A stretch of 64,000 bases of DNA, taken from contig NZ_UWPE01000001.1 in assembly GCF_900604955.1 (NCBI RefSeq), positions 806,001 to 870,000 of the forward strand, given 5' to 3'. The position numbers and the translations under genes are program-made. How positions within the stretch are numbered: the stretch's first letter is position 1; every line of letters starts with the position of its first letter. The stretch comes from Neoactinobaculum massilliense (GTDB taxonomy: Bacteria; Actinomycetota; Actinomycetes; Actinomycetales; Actinomycetaceae). Under the pieces are notes generated by a model, which saw only the letters and a list, made by a program, of their open reading frames with translations, was not told the origin of the DNA and made no database searches. Of this stretch, positions 8,093 to 17,639 are shown piece by piece.

Positions 8093-8947
8093 TTAGTCTG
8101 GCCTGTGTTCTGTGTTCGACGCCGGAGCGGGGGCCCGCCACGTACGCTCCGGCTCCACGTCGCCCCCGCGCAAGGCGAGACCCCACGCGTCGGTCACGAT
8201 GGTGGACACCTCGGTTTCGAGTTCGGGTAGTTTCTCCGCGAGCGCCGCCTGCATGTAGCCGAGGAGGGGCCATTCGGTGGCGAAGTGGGTGGCACACACG
8301 AGTGCGCAGCCGCCGTTCCACAGATGGTCCGTGGCCGGATGATGGCGCAGGTCCGCGGTGAGATACACATCCGCACCCGCGGCGTTGGCCGCGTCGAGGA
8401 GGGACTGTCCGGCTCCCGAGCAGATAGCCACGCGCTCGATCCGCGCATCCGGGTCACCCGCCACGAGGATGCCCGCGGGAACACGCGGAATGACGCGTTC
8501 GACCGCGTGGGCGAAGTTCCTCAGGCTCATTGGCTCCACGAGTGTGCCGACCCCACCGATGCCCGTCTCAGCCTCCAGCGGGCGCTCAAGATTCACGCCC
8601 AGCGGCTCCGCGAGCGCCCGCGTGGAAGCGGCCACGTCCGCGTTCGTATGCGCGGAAAAAATGGCCAGATGATGGCGAATCGCCTCCGTCATCCAGCATC
8701 CCTTACCCGTGGTGGCGGCCACCGAGCTGGTGCCGCGCAGGAGTAGCGGATGGTGCGTGATGAGCATGTCCGCGCCGGTAGTGATCGCCTCCTGCACGGT
8801 GGCGGCGCACGGGTCCACGGCGAAGAGCACCCGCCGCACCGATTCCGTCGGCACACCTACCGACAACCCCACGCGGTCCCAAGCCTCCGCGGATTCCGGC
8901 GGGTAGATGACATTCATGGCATCCACAACTCTCTGCACTGTGTACAT
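8093..8947 (-). CDS. Nif3-like dinuclear metal-centre protein (YbgI/YqfO family)
   Basis: A 284-residue protein with the family metal-binding motifs: the N-terminal WDRVGLSVG, the central DMLITHHPLLLRG (two histidines) with FSAHTNADV, and the C-terminal CATHFATEWP with its histidine and glutamate. Nif3 proteins form toroidal hexamers with a two-metal site; some have been linked to GTP cyclohydrolase I-like activity, but the role is not firmly established. This one lacks the large PII-like insertion seen in longer Gram-positive homologues. TAGGTT ends six bases before the ATG with no ribosome site, suggesting a leaderless transcript. Confidence 0.9.
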   Translation of the reverse strand: MYTVQRVVDAMNVIYPPESAEAWDRVGLSVGVPTESVRRVLFAVDPCAATVQEAITTGADMLITHHPLLLRGTSSVAATTGKGCWMTEAIRHHLAIFSAHTNADVAASTRALAEPLGVNLERPLEAETGIGGVGTLVEPMSLRNFAHAVERVIPRVPAGILVAGDPDARIERVAICSGAGQSLLDAANAAGADVYLTADLRHHPATDHLWNGGCALVCATHFATEWPLLGYMQAALAEKLPELETEVSTIVTDAWGLALRGGDVEPERTWRAPAPASNTEHRPD

Positions 8948-9045
8948 GCATTTAACCTACCGGACTCCCGCGTTCTGGCATCGGGCATCACACGCGGCCA
9001 CTAGCATGAAAGGCGACAGTACGTAGTAACAGTCGGAGCTTCATC

Positions 9046-10044
9046 ATGAGAGCTATCGGATACACCACAACCACATCTGCCCCGTCCGAGCACTCGTTCG
9101 TCGAACGAGAACTGGAGATTCCGCAGCCCCGTCCCCACGACGTCGTCGTTCAGGTGGCCGCGGTGTCCATCAACCCGGTTGACACCTCACAGCGCCGTAT
9201 TATTGCACCCCACGGATTCCGGGTGCTCGGCTTTGACGGCTGCGGGACCGTTGTTGCGGCCGGCGTGGAGGCCGGCGTCGCCGTGGGAAGCCGCGTGTAC
9301 TATGCAGGTGCGATTGACCGCCCCGGTTCCAATCAGCAGTTCCAGGCGGTGGATGGGCGCATCGTTGCCCCGGCTCCCGCTTCCCTGTCCGACGCCGACG
9401 CTGCCGCGCTCCCTCTTACCTCACTAACCGCGTGGGAGTGCCTGTTTGATCGGCTGGAGATTTCGGCGGATTCTCACGGCGATTTGCTTATTGTGGGTGG
9501 TTCGGGTGGAGTGGGCGTGATTGCTATTCAGCTCGCGCACCTGCTGGCGCCCCGCGTCCGCGTGATCGCGACGGCGTCTCCTTCCCGTGAGGCCCTGGTG
9601 CGGTCACTGGGCGCCGATGCGGTGGTGGATCACCATAGTGACCTCGTTGCCCAGGTGAAGGCACTTGCCCCGGGCGGCGTGAAGTGGATTCTCAGCGCCT
9701 ACTCGAAGGGACAGGAGCCCATTTATGCGCACATTTGCGCGCCGTTCGCGAAGATCGTAGCCATTGACGGCGGCTCACGGGATATTGCTCCGCTGATGTC
9801 CAAGTCGGTCTCCTGGGGGTGGGAGTTCATGTTTACCGCCTCCAAGCGGCAGGACATCCCCGCCATGGAACACCAGGGCCGGATCCTCAAACGGGTGGCA
9901 GAACTGGTGGACGCCGGACGCATTCACCCGGTGGTAGCCGAGCGTCTCTCCCCGATCTCGGCCGCCACGCTTCGCCACGGCCATGAGCTATCCGAATCTC
10001 ATCACCTGGCAGGAAAGGTAGTGCTCTCAGGCTGGGCGGATTAG
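9046..10044 (+). CDS. Zinc-type medium-chain dehydrogenase/quinone oxidoreductase-like protein
   Basis: A 332-residue MDR-superfamily protein. The N-terminal GroES-like domain shows VAAVSINPVDTSQR and the GFDGCGTVVAAG turn; the Rossmann domain shows LLIVGGSGGVGVIAIQLA, the NADPH-binding glycine motif. The structural zinc cysteines of true alcohol dehydrogenases are absent, so it belongs with the zinc-binding-alcohol-dehydrogenase-like/quinone reductase group that reduces quinones or enones with NADPH in the cytoplasm. GGAG about eight bases before the ATG supports the start. It appears monocistronic and ends at a strong hairpin. The substrate is unknown. Confidence 0.85.
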   Translation: MRAIGYTTTTSAPSEHSFVERELEIPQPRPHDVVVQVAAVSINPVDTSQRRIIAPHGFRVLGFDGCGTVVAAGVEAGVAVGSRVYYAGAIDRPGSNQQFQAVDGRIVAPAPASLSDADAAALPLTSLTAWECLFDRLEISADSHGDLLIVGGSGGVGVIAIQLAHLLAPRVRVIATASPSREALVRSLGADAVVDHHSDLVAQVKALAPGGVKWILSAYSKGQEPIYAHICAPFAKIVAIDGGSRDIAPLMSKSVSWGWEFMFTASKRQDIPAMEHQGRILKRVAELVDAGRIHPVVAERLSPISAATLRHGHELSESHHLAGKVVLSGWAD

Positions 10045-10066
10045 ACACGAAACACTTCTACCGTGC

Positions 10067-10102
10067 AAAAGGGCGGCCCAGCGCCAGCTGGACCGCCCTT
10101 TT
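10067..10102. terminator. Bidirectional terminator between the oxidoreductase and the sialidase gene
   Basis: A 16-bp stem with one mismatch (arms 10067-10082 and 10087-10102) starts with AAAA and ends with TTTT, so it reads as an intrinsic terminator in both directions. It lies between the convergent stop codons at 10044 and 10109. Confidence 0.85.
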
Positions 10103-10108
10103 GAGGTG

Positions 10109-13100
10109 CTACGCCTCCTTACGTGCCCTCACTACCAGGCCGGCGCCCAGCAGGCCGAGCGCCAGGAGCACAAGCCCCACGGCGTTCATGCCGGTGTGGG
10201 CCAGTCCGGTACCACCCGGTGTTGCCGTCGGCCCGTGAGAGCCACCGGTTGTCGGCGCACTCGAACCGCCGCTCGGCGCGGTGGATCCACTCGGTTCAGA
10301 GGTGCCGCTCGGCTCAGCCGTGGACTGAGACGGTTCGCCCGTCGGCTCAGTGGTCGGCTCACCGGTGGGCCGGTCGGTGGGTTCGCCCGTCGGCTGGTCC
10401 GTCGGCTCACCAGAACCACCCGTGGAGAACTCATGAGACCACGATGTCTCCGCTCCCTCGGCGAGCACGTACTCACCGCCGGACTCGGCCGTACCGGCAG
10501 CGCGAGCCGTGAGCGTCACCGTCGCGCCCGCTTCGGCGTCGTACGTACCGGCCCCGACAACCTTGCCGTCCACCAGGTACTCAACGCCCGCAACCCGCGG
10601 GACCGTGTAGGTACGCACCCCGTCGGCGTCGCGGAACGTGACAGCCTCAGGCGTCACCGCAACCGGCTCCACCTTGCACTCGCTGGACTTTGCGAACACC
10701 GGCGTCACGGACGTGGCCGGCGTACCGTCACCGTCGTAGTTGAGAGCCCAGATCCGCGAACTGCTCACGTCCGCCGGCATCATCTGGATAGTCTCCATGA
10801 GGTACTTGGCCAGCTCCAGCTGCCCCTTCGGGCGCATGAAACCGTTCGCGTCGTACCACTCGACGGCCACCACGCCGTCCGCGTTGACCGCGTCAACGGA
10901 GGCAACCCATGCGGTCGCATCAACGAGAACCACGCTCTTGGTCTGAGCAATGGAACGCATCGCCTGCGCATACGGGCTCACCTCATTGCCCAGCTGGGCC
11001 GGGGTGATGAGAACGGGCACGGCACCGTCGGCCGTCACCCTGTCCACCAGTTCGGTGATGTTATCCGTGAATGCGTTCACGGACGGCTCCACCACCTTCC
11101 CATTGAACAGGACGTCCGGCGCGATGAACACCACGTTCGGATTCTGCGGCTTTACGGCACTGGTGTAGCGCTCAAGAAGGTCAGCGGACGTGAGCCCGTT
11201 GAGGCCCGCGTTCTCCACATACTTCATGCGCATACCCGCCGGCTGATTCTGATGCTCCCACCGGAGCACCTCCTCAAAGGCCTGCACGTAGTTCTTCGCG
11301 GAAAGATCCGTCATCGTGCCCTGCGTGGTGGCGCCACCGAGGAATGCCCACATCTGGGCATCCGTGCTCGCGTAAAGCTTGGCGAGCGCTTCCGGCGCGG
11401 GCGTGGTGGATTCGCCGTTCGGGATCGAGGCGATGGCAGCGGGGTCCAGCACCGTCGGGTAGGCCGCCACGTAATCCAGCGTCCCCACGAAGTCCTTGAC
11501 GCCCGCCGTCTCCCCGGCCTTGCGCATCGCATCCCTGTACTGCGGGAGTGCGCCGCCCAGCGTCACCGTGTCGATGTCAAACCTGGCCGGGTCCAGATTG
11601 AGGCCGGCAAGGTTCGCCTGCTTCACCGATTTCCCATCGATGTAGACGTCCAGCAGATTCGCCGCAACGTTCACCGATACCGTGTGGAACTCGCCATCTT
11701 TGACGGGCGACTGGTCCCACATGGTGAAGAAATCGTAGCCCGATCCAAAGTTACGGCTGATCCTCAGACTCGAATTCTTGATCGAGATGGTGAGCACCTT
11801 GCCCGTGTCCTTATCCGCCAGGGATGCCACCACCATCTCCGTGGTGGTGTCGGTAGCGGGATCCGCCTTAAACCGGACGGTCACGTTGCCTGCGCTCGCC
11901 TGCGCAAACTGGGCGAGTCCGTTCCCGTCGGTCACCAGGTCCGTGCCGGCACCGGTGTAGGCCTTCTTTGGAGCGGTGAGGAAGCCGGCCTGGGAGAGCC
12001 CGGTGCCACCGAGGAACTGCTCGGCAGCGTTATCACTCGGCAGCTTCACCTTCCCACCGTAGGGGGTCACCGACGCCGTCTTGGTCTCGGCAAGCCGCGA
12101 ATCCTTGGTGAGCATTCCCAGCGAGTCCAGAATGAGTTTCGCCCATTCCAGGTGCCCCTGCGCATTCGGATGGATGGAATCGGTGGCGGTGTGCAGCGCC
12201 GGGTTGATCTCTTCCCCGCCGTTGTTTTCCTTCCACCAGGTGGCCTCATCCACGAACAGAACCTTCTTCTCCTCGGCCAGCTGACGCTCGGCTGCGAAGT
12301 AGGTATCGAGGTTCGCGTTATTATCCGCGTTCTTCGTGTAGTTCTGTGTCATGAGTACGGGGATTCCGCCCGCGGCCCGTACCTCATCGATTGTTTTCGA
12401 GAGATTCTCCCGGTATTGCGCCAGCGGGACCACCGGTGTGTCCTGGCGTCCATCGTTCATTCCGAAGGCGATGAACACCACATCGGCGTGCCTGTCCGTC
12501 ACATAGGCAGCGAGGTTATTGCGCATCCACGAGGTGTCAGCGGAGGACACGCCCGTGTTGAGCACAATGTCTCTGCTGCGATCCGCGCACTCCAGCGAGG
12601 TGGTGCGAAGGTTGTCCTCGAAGTACTCCGAGAAACGCTTCTCACCGTTCGTGTGCATCACGCCGTGAGTGATCGAATCGCCGGTGAACAGCCACGTCAT
12701 TGGCGTGGAATTGGCAATCCGGCTCTGTAGCTTCCGGTAATCGTCCAGTCCGGCGTTGTACGCCTTCCACTCAGCGGTTGTCCTGCTTACCGTCGGCGCA
12801 CTCTCCACATAGGTGATGGTGGGCGAGGCGAGCAGCGAGGGCTTCGTGGGATTGTCGATGCTTTCGGCTACCAGGCGAATGTAATCACCCGTCTTCACCG
12901 TGATGGGGTTCTCCGCGGTGATGCTCTTCCAGTCCGCCGCCTGAACCAGGGAGTCCTTAAGAACAACCGATTCGAGGACGTCGTCATTATGCATGAGGGA
13001 GAGCTTGACCATACCGCCGGTGTTGCCGTCCTGCCGGAGGAATGGCTCATTGCCCTTGAGGGTGAACGTAATCTGTCCGTCCTTGGGTGCCTTGAACACC

Positions 13101-16100
13101 ATGGCCGTACCGCCCGCGGATTGCGGCGAGTCAGAAAGCAGCCCCTGAATATCCCCGCGCGCATCCGGGTCCGGAAGGTCATGGTTCGCATACTGGATGC
13201 CGGGACCGTAGTAGGTATCGACCGTCCAATTCGGGTAGGTGGAATCGTAGGCCGTAATGTTCTTCCAGGCGCCATTCACACCGTCCTGGTATTGCGCATA
13301 CCAGACGGGGCCCTGCACATTGTTCTGGTAGTCGTGCACCCAGGCGTAGGTGTCACCCGACTGCTCGGAGGAGCTTCCCGGCTTGGGCAGCGTGGTGGGA
13401 TCAACGGCGTCGCCCGCGATCTGAATCGCGCCGACGTCGGTGGCACCCTCAAGCTTGCTGCCGAGGAAATCGTTAGATGCAGCCGCAAATCCGTTCTGGT
13501 CAATGATGGTCGAACCGGAGTTTGCTGCCTTCGAGCCCTCCACGAGCTTGTAGCCGGAGAATGCGTCGGTACCCGTCAAGGTCGACGCCGTCTTCCCCGG
13601 CTGCCGGTAGGCTTGCAGGTTTGTTTGCGCGCTTACCGGACCCGTGCCCGGATCGGCCATGATCTTCTCACCGGCACCCGCCACAATGGCCTTCGTATCG
13701 GAGGCCGGTTGGTTCGCGAAGTTGTAGTAGAGGTTGTTGTTGTATGTCTTCTTTCCTCCGCTCTGCTCCCAGTTGCCGGTGGCAGGAGTGGAACCCGAGT
13801 TGTAGAAAATGTTGTTTTCGATGGTGGCCGTGCCGTTAATGGTGTGCTTGCCCAGCACCGGCACGCCCTCCGCTATGTAGAACGTGTTGTTGTACACGTG
13901 CGCTTCGGGCAAACCATCGGGGATGTCGATGATGCCACCCAGATCGTTCTGTGAAATGTTGTAGCGGAAGGTGGAGTTCATGACCTGCTGCCCGCAGAAC
14001 ATGACCGTGCCGCCCGTGTTCCCGTGCGAGTAGTTGTACTGATAGATCGTCCCATCGCCGTAATCGGCGTCCCAGGCCTGGCCGTCGCCGTTACCCTGCG
14101 CGGAGTTGAGGGTGTTGAACGCCTCGTTGAACTGGAATACCGCGTTCTTGGACTTCCACGGCCAGATCGCCGCCGCCACCTTGCCACCGCGGTTCTTTCC
14201 CGTACGCAGGGACGTGGCATTGACATAGTCCGTGTTGTTGATCTGTCGTGCAGCGTCCACGGACACGTTGTATTCAACAAGCGGCCGATCCGCATAGAAC
14301 GTGGTGATGGCGTCGCCTCCAGCGCCCTTCACGTAGTTTCCGCGAATGACAACGTTCGTTTGCCCGTATGTCCGCATCACATCATCGGACAGTTCCGCCG
14401 ATGTGAAGTGGCTGGCCGAGCCCGTGTAGCCCACGCCGATTCCCCACCGGTTTACGTTCTCCACACGATTATTAAGGATTTGCACGTCATCAAACCGCGC
14501 AACGCCGGTAGCGGCCTCATCCTTCGCCTTGTGGGCAATGACGTAGATGCCGCCGTTGGCCATGTGCTTGTTGTAAACGTTGCCGTCCACATCGTGAATG
14601 TAGAGATTCTTGAGAACCACGTGGTTGACGGTGCCGATGTTCTCGGCGATCACCGCAACGCCGGTGCGATCCATCTGATCGGCGTCGTTGTAGTGGGATT
14701 CCTCGTCCTTGGAGAGAGCGTTCGTGATCTCCAGGTCCGAAACCTCCACATACTCGACATCCTTGAGAAGAATCGAGGTGGACACGTCGCCCTGGAACGT
14801 GTGCGATGAAGAGTCGAGGCTCGTGTTGTAGTCCTCGTACCACACGCCGTTCCCGTTCGTATTAATGATCGGGCGCGGCTTGGTTTCATCGCCGTAGGCG
14901 GAGATCTTAATCGACGCGTCCTTATTTCCAGAGCCCTTCACATGAAGGTAGTCACCATTGAATGTGTCACCGCGGCGGAACAGGACGGCATCGCCGGGCT
15001 GCATTTCTAGGCTGTTCACCGGCGTCGTCGTCTTAAACGCGGTTTCGGGGCTCAGGCCGTCGTTAGTATCGGACCCATCGTTGGACACGTACCAGGTGGT
15101 GCCTTCGTAGGTGCCGCCGGCAGATCCTGCCTTATCGAGAGCCAGGGTAAAACGGTCCGTTGATGTACGCGGAATACCCGTACCGTCATCCTCTTCAGAG
15201 AAGTTAACCGTCACCGTGTAGTGCTGCTGGCTATCATTGCCCACGCTCGGCGTGCCCTCGATAGCACCTGTCTTTGTGTTATAGGAAAGTCCCTGCGGTA
15301 GTCCCGTCACCGTGACCGTATTCGCCAGCATCGGATCATCGCCGTTAAACTTCAGCGGAATATTCACCGTTTTCTCATCAACAGCGAACTTGATTGACGT
15401 GTCGGATAGCTGCGGCTCCGTTGCCAGATGATCGGTCAGCCACGGGAGCGTGAAATTGAGATAGTCGATGCCCGAACCATTGGGTTCATAGAGAAGCCCA
15501 ATGGTGCCATCGGGTTGAACCGCCATCGTGGTGTAGGAGGAATTTGCGGACCGGAACTCCTTTGAGACGGGCCAGGTTTGGCCGTCGTCGTAGGAGAGTG
15601 AAACGGTGCCGTTGTTGCGTGCACTCGCGTTCTTCGTGTTGGAGAAGAGCAGTACTTTCGAGCGCAGTGTTCCCGGCTCCGCGTTCGGGAATGCGCGAAT
15701 GATCTGCGCGTTGTTTCCCGGATCAATGAGGTCCGTCTGGGTACGGTAATCCTTCCAGGTGACTCCGCCGTCATCCGAAATAGCTACGATGCGGTGCCCG
15801 ATGGCGGCTGATGCACCGTGCGTGCGCGAGTTGAGCATGAGCCTGCCGTCGGAAAGCTCCACCACCTTGTTCTCGTTGAACACCCAGCTGCCGCCATCGG
15901 CCCCATCCGTCACCGAGGTGAAGTTGCCCGAATGCCAGGTTTCGCCGTGATCATCCGAGTAGATCGTCATTGCCAGGATGGTGCCATCCTTTTTGACGCA
16001 GGCGGTCTGCTGTAGGAGACGCCCCCGATAGGGATCCTGCATCTTCTGTGTGCCCGCACCGGACGTGGCGAAGCAGGACTGAAGATCCTGTGCCTTCTGC

Positions 16101-17554
16101 CCCAGCACCTCGTTCGTGATGATGCGCTGCTCCCACGTGTAGCCGTTGTCCTTCGAGATGGACAGCGCCAGATTCATCGTGTGCGTATTGGTCTCATCGA
16201 TGGTGCCGTCCGTATTGAACGTATAGGCCGGGTTGTTTGCGAATACGCCCGAGGCCTGCGAGTAGACGTGGAAGTTGAAGATGGTCCCCGTCGTGTAGTC
16301 GACGACGTAGGAGGGGTCCGAGTAGCCCTTACGCCCGTTTGCGTTGGCGTCACCGTTATTTCCCTGCGCGATGACCACCTCCGGCCCCCAGGTGGTGCCA
16401 CCATCGGTAGAACGACGCTGCATGATCCAGTTCGCGTTGGGGGAGTCTCCTCCCCCGCCGCCGGCCTTGGGACGCTTGTCGTATGCGGCCAGGATGTCCC
16501 CATTGGAGGCAACTGCGATGGCCGGGATGCGAATGTTGTTGTCCGCGTCCGAGCTTGCGATCGAGAGGGCACTGGTGATGTTTGCCTCTAGATTCGGATC
16601 CGCGTCTGGAGCTTCAAAACCGGTAGCGGCGGGCCACGAACCATTTGTTTCGACGTGGGCTGTGGCAGCTACGCGCTGAAGAATGGTGCCGTCCTTTGTC
16701 ACGTCGAGGAGAACTTGAGGATCCACGGATCCCTTTTCAAGGTCCGTCTCCGTGATTGTGTAGGTGAGAGCGGTGCACGTGAACGTCTCATGGGCACCAA
16801 CGTTCGTGGCAGCGCAGCTGCCCTTTACCTTAGAGGCGTCAGCGAGGCTAAACGCGAGCGCCTCATCGGCGGTATTGGTAGCCACCAGCGAGAACGTCAG
16901 CTGATCGCCAGCTTTATAGGAAGATTTTGTTGTTTCAGCGTTGACGTCGAAGCTGTTAATTGTCGCAGCACTTTGCGCAACCGGGATGGCAGACCCCGTG
17001 GTGGGATCAAACGTGGTCATGTCTCCAAGATAGCCAGCCTGCGAATACATACCCCACGTAATACTCGGGGTAAATGAACCCGCCGCCTGATCCGCCTCAG
17101 TAATTGTGTGTGTGGCAAAAACACACGAAAGGGTCTGACCCGGCGTGATCTTGGTCCACTTGCACCCCTCCCATTTGGTGAGATTTGAGCTAACGGACTT
17201 AAACGATCGGGCAATGTCGGTGTTGTTTGTCACGGTCATTGCGAACTGCACAACTTCGCCCACCTGCCACGGGACGCCGTCCGCTTTGGCATTCGACACC
17301 GTCAGCGTTGCCGGCGCCGCGTTGGACGTAACCTGCGCAGCGGTAGCCAGAGCGGACGAATCACTTCCGCCTGTGGCAGCCGCCGAGGTTCGTGCGCCCG
17401 CCTGGGCCACGGAGGATACGGTTTGAGTTTGAGCCGTTTCACTTTCTAACGGCGATGCATTGGCAGCCGAACCGGCTGCCACCAGAGAGAATGCGATGGC
17501 CAGGGCTGAGATCCCCGACACTGCTCGTCTTTGAGCATGTTGCACGTGGAACAT
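10109..17554 (-). CDS. Giant multidomain sialidase with beta-helix and SGNH esterase domains, LAHTG-anchored
   Basis: About 2481 residues from ATG 17554. In order: signal peptide (1-34); two Ig-like domains (about 80-310); sialidase propeller (about 320-715) with the RIPAIA motif near 345 and five Asp boxes such as STDGGTTW, SDDHGETW and SDDGGVTW; an Ig-like PIG motif (LPQGLSYNTKTGAIEGTPS); a right-handed beta-helix region (about 820-1350); a beta-sandwich; an SGNH hydrolase (about 1615-1805) with Ser1627 (GDSITHG), Asn1700 (GMND), Asp1792 and His1795 (DSIHPN); a LamG-like domain; a second SGNH copy without catalytic residues; a PTGEPT linker; and LAHTG, membrane helix and RARKEA. It probably removes sialic acids and, through the SGNH domain, O-acetyl groups. 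It is the last gene of the locus but has its own promoter. Confidence 0.9.
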   Translation of the reverse strand: MFHVQHAQRRAVSGISALAIAFSLVAAGSAANASPLESETAQTQTVSSVAQAGARTSAAATGGSDSSALATAAQVTSNAAPATLTVSNAKADGVPWQVGEVVQFAMTVTNNTDIARSFKSVSSNLTKWEGCKWTKITPGQTLSCVFATHTITEADQAAGSFTPSITWGMYSQAGYLGDMTTFDPTTGSAIPVAQSAATINSFDVNAETTKSSYKAGDQLTFSLVATNTADEALAFSLADASKVKGSCAATNVGAHETFTCTALTYTITETDLEKGSVDPQVLLDVTKDGTILQRVAATAHVETNGSWPAATGFEAPDADPNLEANITSALSIASSDADNNIRIPAIAVASNGDILAAYDKRPKAGGGGGDSPNANWIMQRRSTDGGTTWGPEVVIAQGNNGDANANGRKGYSDPSYVVDYTTGTIFNFHVYSQASGVFANNPAYTFNTDGTIDETNTHTMNLALSISKDNGYTWEQRIITNEVLGQKAQDLQSCFATSGAGTQKMQDPYRGRLLQQTACVKKDGTILAMTIYSDDHGETWHSGNFTSVTDGADGGSWVFNENKVVELSDGRLMLNSRTHGASAAIGHRIVAISDDGGVTWKDYRTQTDLIDPGNNAQIIRAFPNAEPGTLRSKVLLFSNTKNASARNNGTVSLSYDDGQTWPVSKEFRSANSSYTTMAVQPDGTIGLLYEPNGSGIDYLNFTLPWLTDHLATEPQLSDTSIKFAVDEKTVNIPLKFNGDDPMLANTVTVTGLPQGLSYNTKTGAIEGTPSVGNDSQQHYTVTVNFSEEDDGTGIPRTSTDRFTLALDKAGSAGGTYEGTTWYVSNDGSDTNDGLSPETAFKTTTPVNSLEMQPGDAVLFRRGDTFNGDYLHVKGSGNKDASIKISAYGDETKPRPIINTNGNGVWYEDYNTSLDSSSHTFQGDVSTSILLKDVEYVEVSDLEITNALSKDEESHYNDADQMDRTGVAVIAENIGTVNHVVLKNLYIHDVDGNVYNKHMANGGIYVIAHKAKDEAATGVARFDDVQILNNRVENVNRWGIGVGYTGSASHFTSAELSDDVMRTYGQTNVVIRGNYVKGAGGDAITTFYADRPLVEYNVSVDAARQINNTDYVNATSLRTGKNRGGKVAAAIWPWKSKNAVFQFNEAFNTLNSAQGNGDGQAWDADYGDGTIYQYNYSHGNTGGTVMFCGQQVMNSTFRYNISQNDLGGIIDIPDGLPEAHVYNNTFYIAEGVPVLGKHTINGTATIENNIFYNSGSTPATGNWEQSGGKKTYNNNLYYNFANQPASDTKAIVAGAGEKIMADPGTGPVSAQTNLQAYRQPGKTASTLTGTDAFSGYKLVEGSKAANSGSTIIDQNGFAAASNDFLGSKLEGATDVGAIQIAGDAVDPTTLPKPGSSSEQSGDTYAWVHDYQNNVQGPVWYAQYQDGVNGAWKNITAYDSTYPNWTVDTYYGPGIQYANHDLPDPDARGDIQGLLSDSPQSAGGTAMVFKAPKDGQITFTLKGNEPFLRQDGNTGGMVKLSLMHNDDVLESVVLKDSLVQAADWKSITAENPITVKTGDYIRLVAESIDNPTKPSLLASPTITYVESAPTVSRTTAEWKAYNAGLDDYRKLQSRIANSTPMTWLFTGDSITHGVMHTNGEKRFSEYFEDNLRTTSLECADRSRDIVLNTGVSSADTSWMRNNLAAYVTDRHADVVFIAFGMNDGRQDTPVVPLAQYRENLSKTIDEVRAAGGIPVLMTQNYTKNADNNANLDTYFAAERQLAEEKKVLFVDEATWWKENNGGEEINPALHTATDSIHPNAQGHLEWAKLILDSLGMLTKDSRLAETKTASVTPYGGKVKLPSDNAAEQFLGGTGLSQAGFLTAPKKAYTGAGTDLVTDGNGLAQFAQASAGNVTVRFKADPATDTTTEMVVASLADKDTGKVLTISIKNSSLRISRNFGSGYDFFTMWDQSPVKDGEFHTVSVNVAANLLDVYIDGKSVKQANLAGLNLDPARFDIDTVTLGGALPQYRDAMRKAGETAGVKDFVGTLDYVAAYPTVLDPAAIASIPNGESTTPAPEALAKLYASTDAQMWAFLGGATTQGTMTDLSAKNYVQAFEEVLRWEHQNQPAGMRMKYVENAGLNGLTSADLLERYTSAVKPQNPNVVFIAPDVLFNGKVVEPSVNAFTDNITELVDRVTADGAVPVLITPAQLGNEVSPYAQAMRSIAQTKSVVLVDATAWVASVDAVNADGVVAVEWYDANGFMRPKGQLELAKYLMETIQMMPADVSSSRIWALNYDGDGTPATSVTPVFAKSSECKVEPVAVTPEAVTFRDADGVRTYTVPRVAGVEYLVDGKVVGAGTYDAEAGATVTLTARAAGTAESGGEYVLAEGAETSWSHEFSTGGSGEPTDQPTGEPTDRPTGEPTTEPTGEPSQSTAEPSGTSEPSGSTAPSGGSSAPTTGGSHGPTATPGGTGLAHTGMNAVGLVLLALGLLGAGLVVRARKEA

Positions 17555-17561
17555 AGGGCTT

Positions 17562-17590
17562 ATTATGCCCACCCGTTGTTTATGTCACAA
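17562..17590 (-). promoter_or_regulatory. Promoter of the sialidase gene, leaderless
   Basis: On the minus strand TTGTGA (17590-17585) and CATAAT (17567-17562) are separated by exactly 17 bases. The -10 box ends seven bases before the ATG at 17554, so the transcript would begin at the start codon. No Shine-Dalgarno site is present. This argues against the alternative GTG at 17572, which lies inside the promoter. Confidence 0.7.
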
Positions 17591-17639
17591 TCGATTTTCG
17601 CGCCAACAGTGGGAAAAATTGTCCTCGTCGGTTAACCGA

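Noticed and set aside
10300-10440. PTGEPT-type repeats of the sialidase stalk as a contingency locus
   Set aside because: The DNA repeats are imperfect and long; they look like an ordinary wall-spanning stalk.
10106-12730. 874-codon plus-strand open frame opposite the sialidase gene
   Set aside because: Arginine- and histidine-rich shadow frame caused by high GC at third positions of the real gene; no start site or domain.
17555-17572. GTG start six codons upstream for the sialidase
   Set aside because: It lies inside the -10/-35 promoter region and would put hydrophilic residues before the signal peptide; the ATG at 17554 fits the leaderless promoter.
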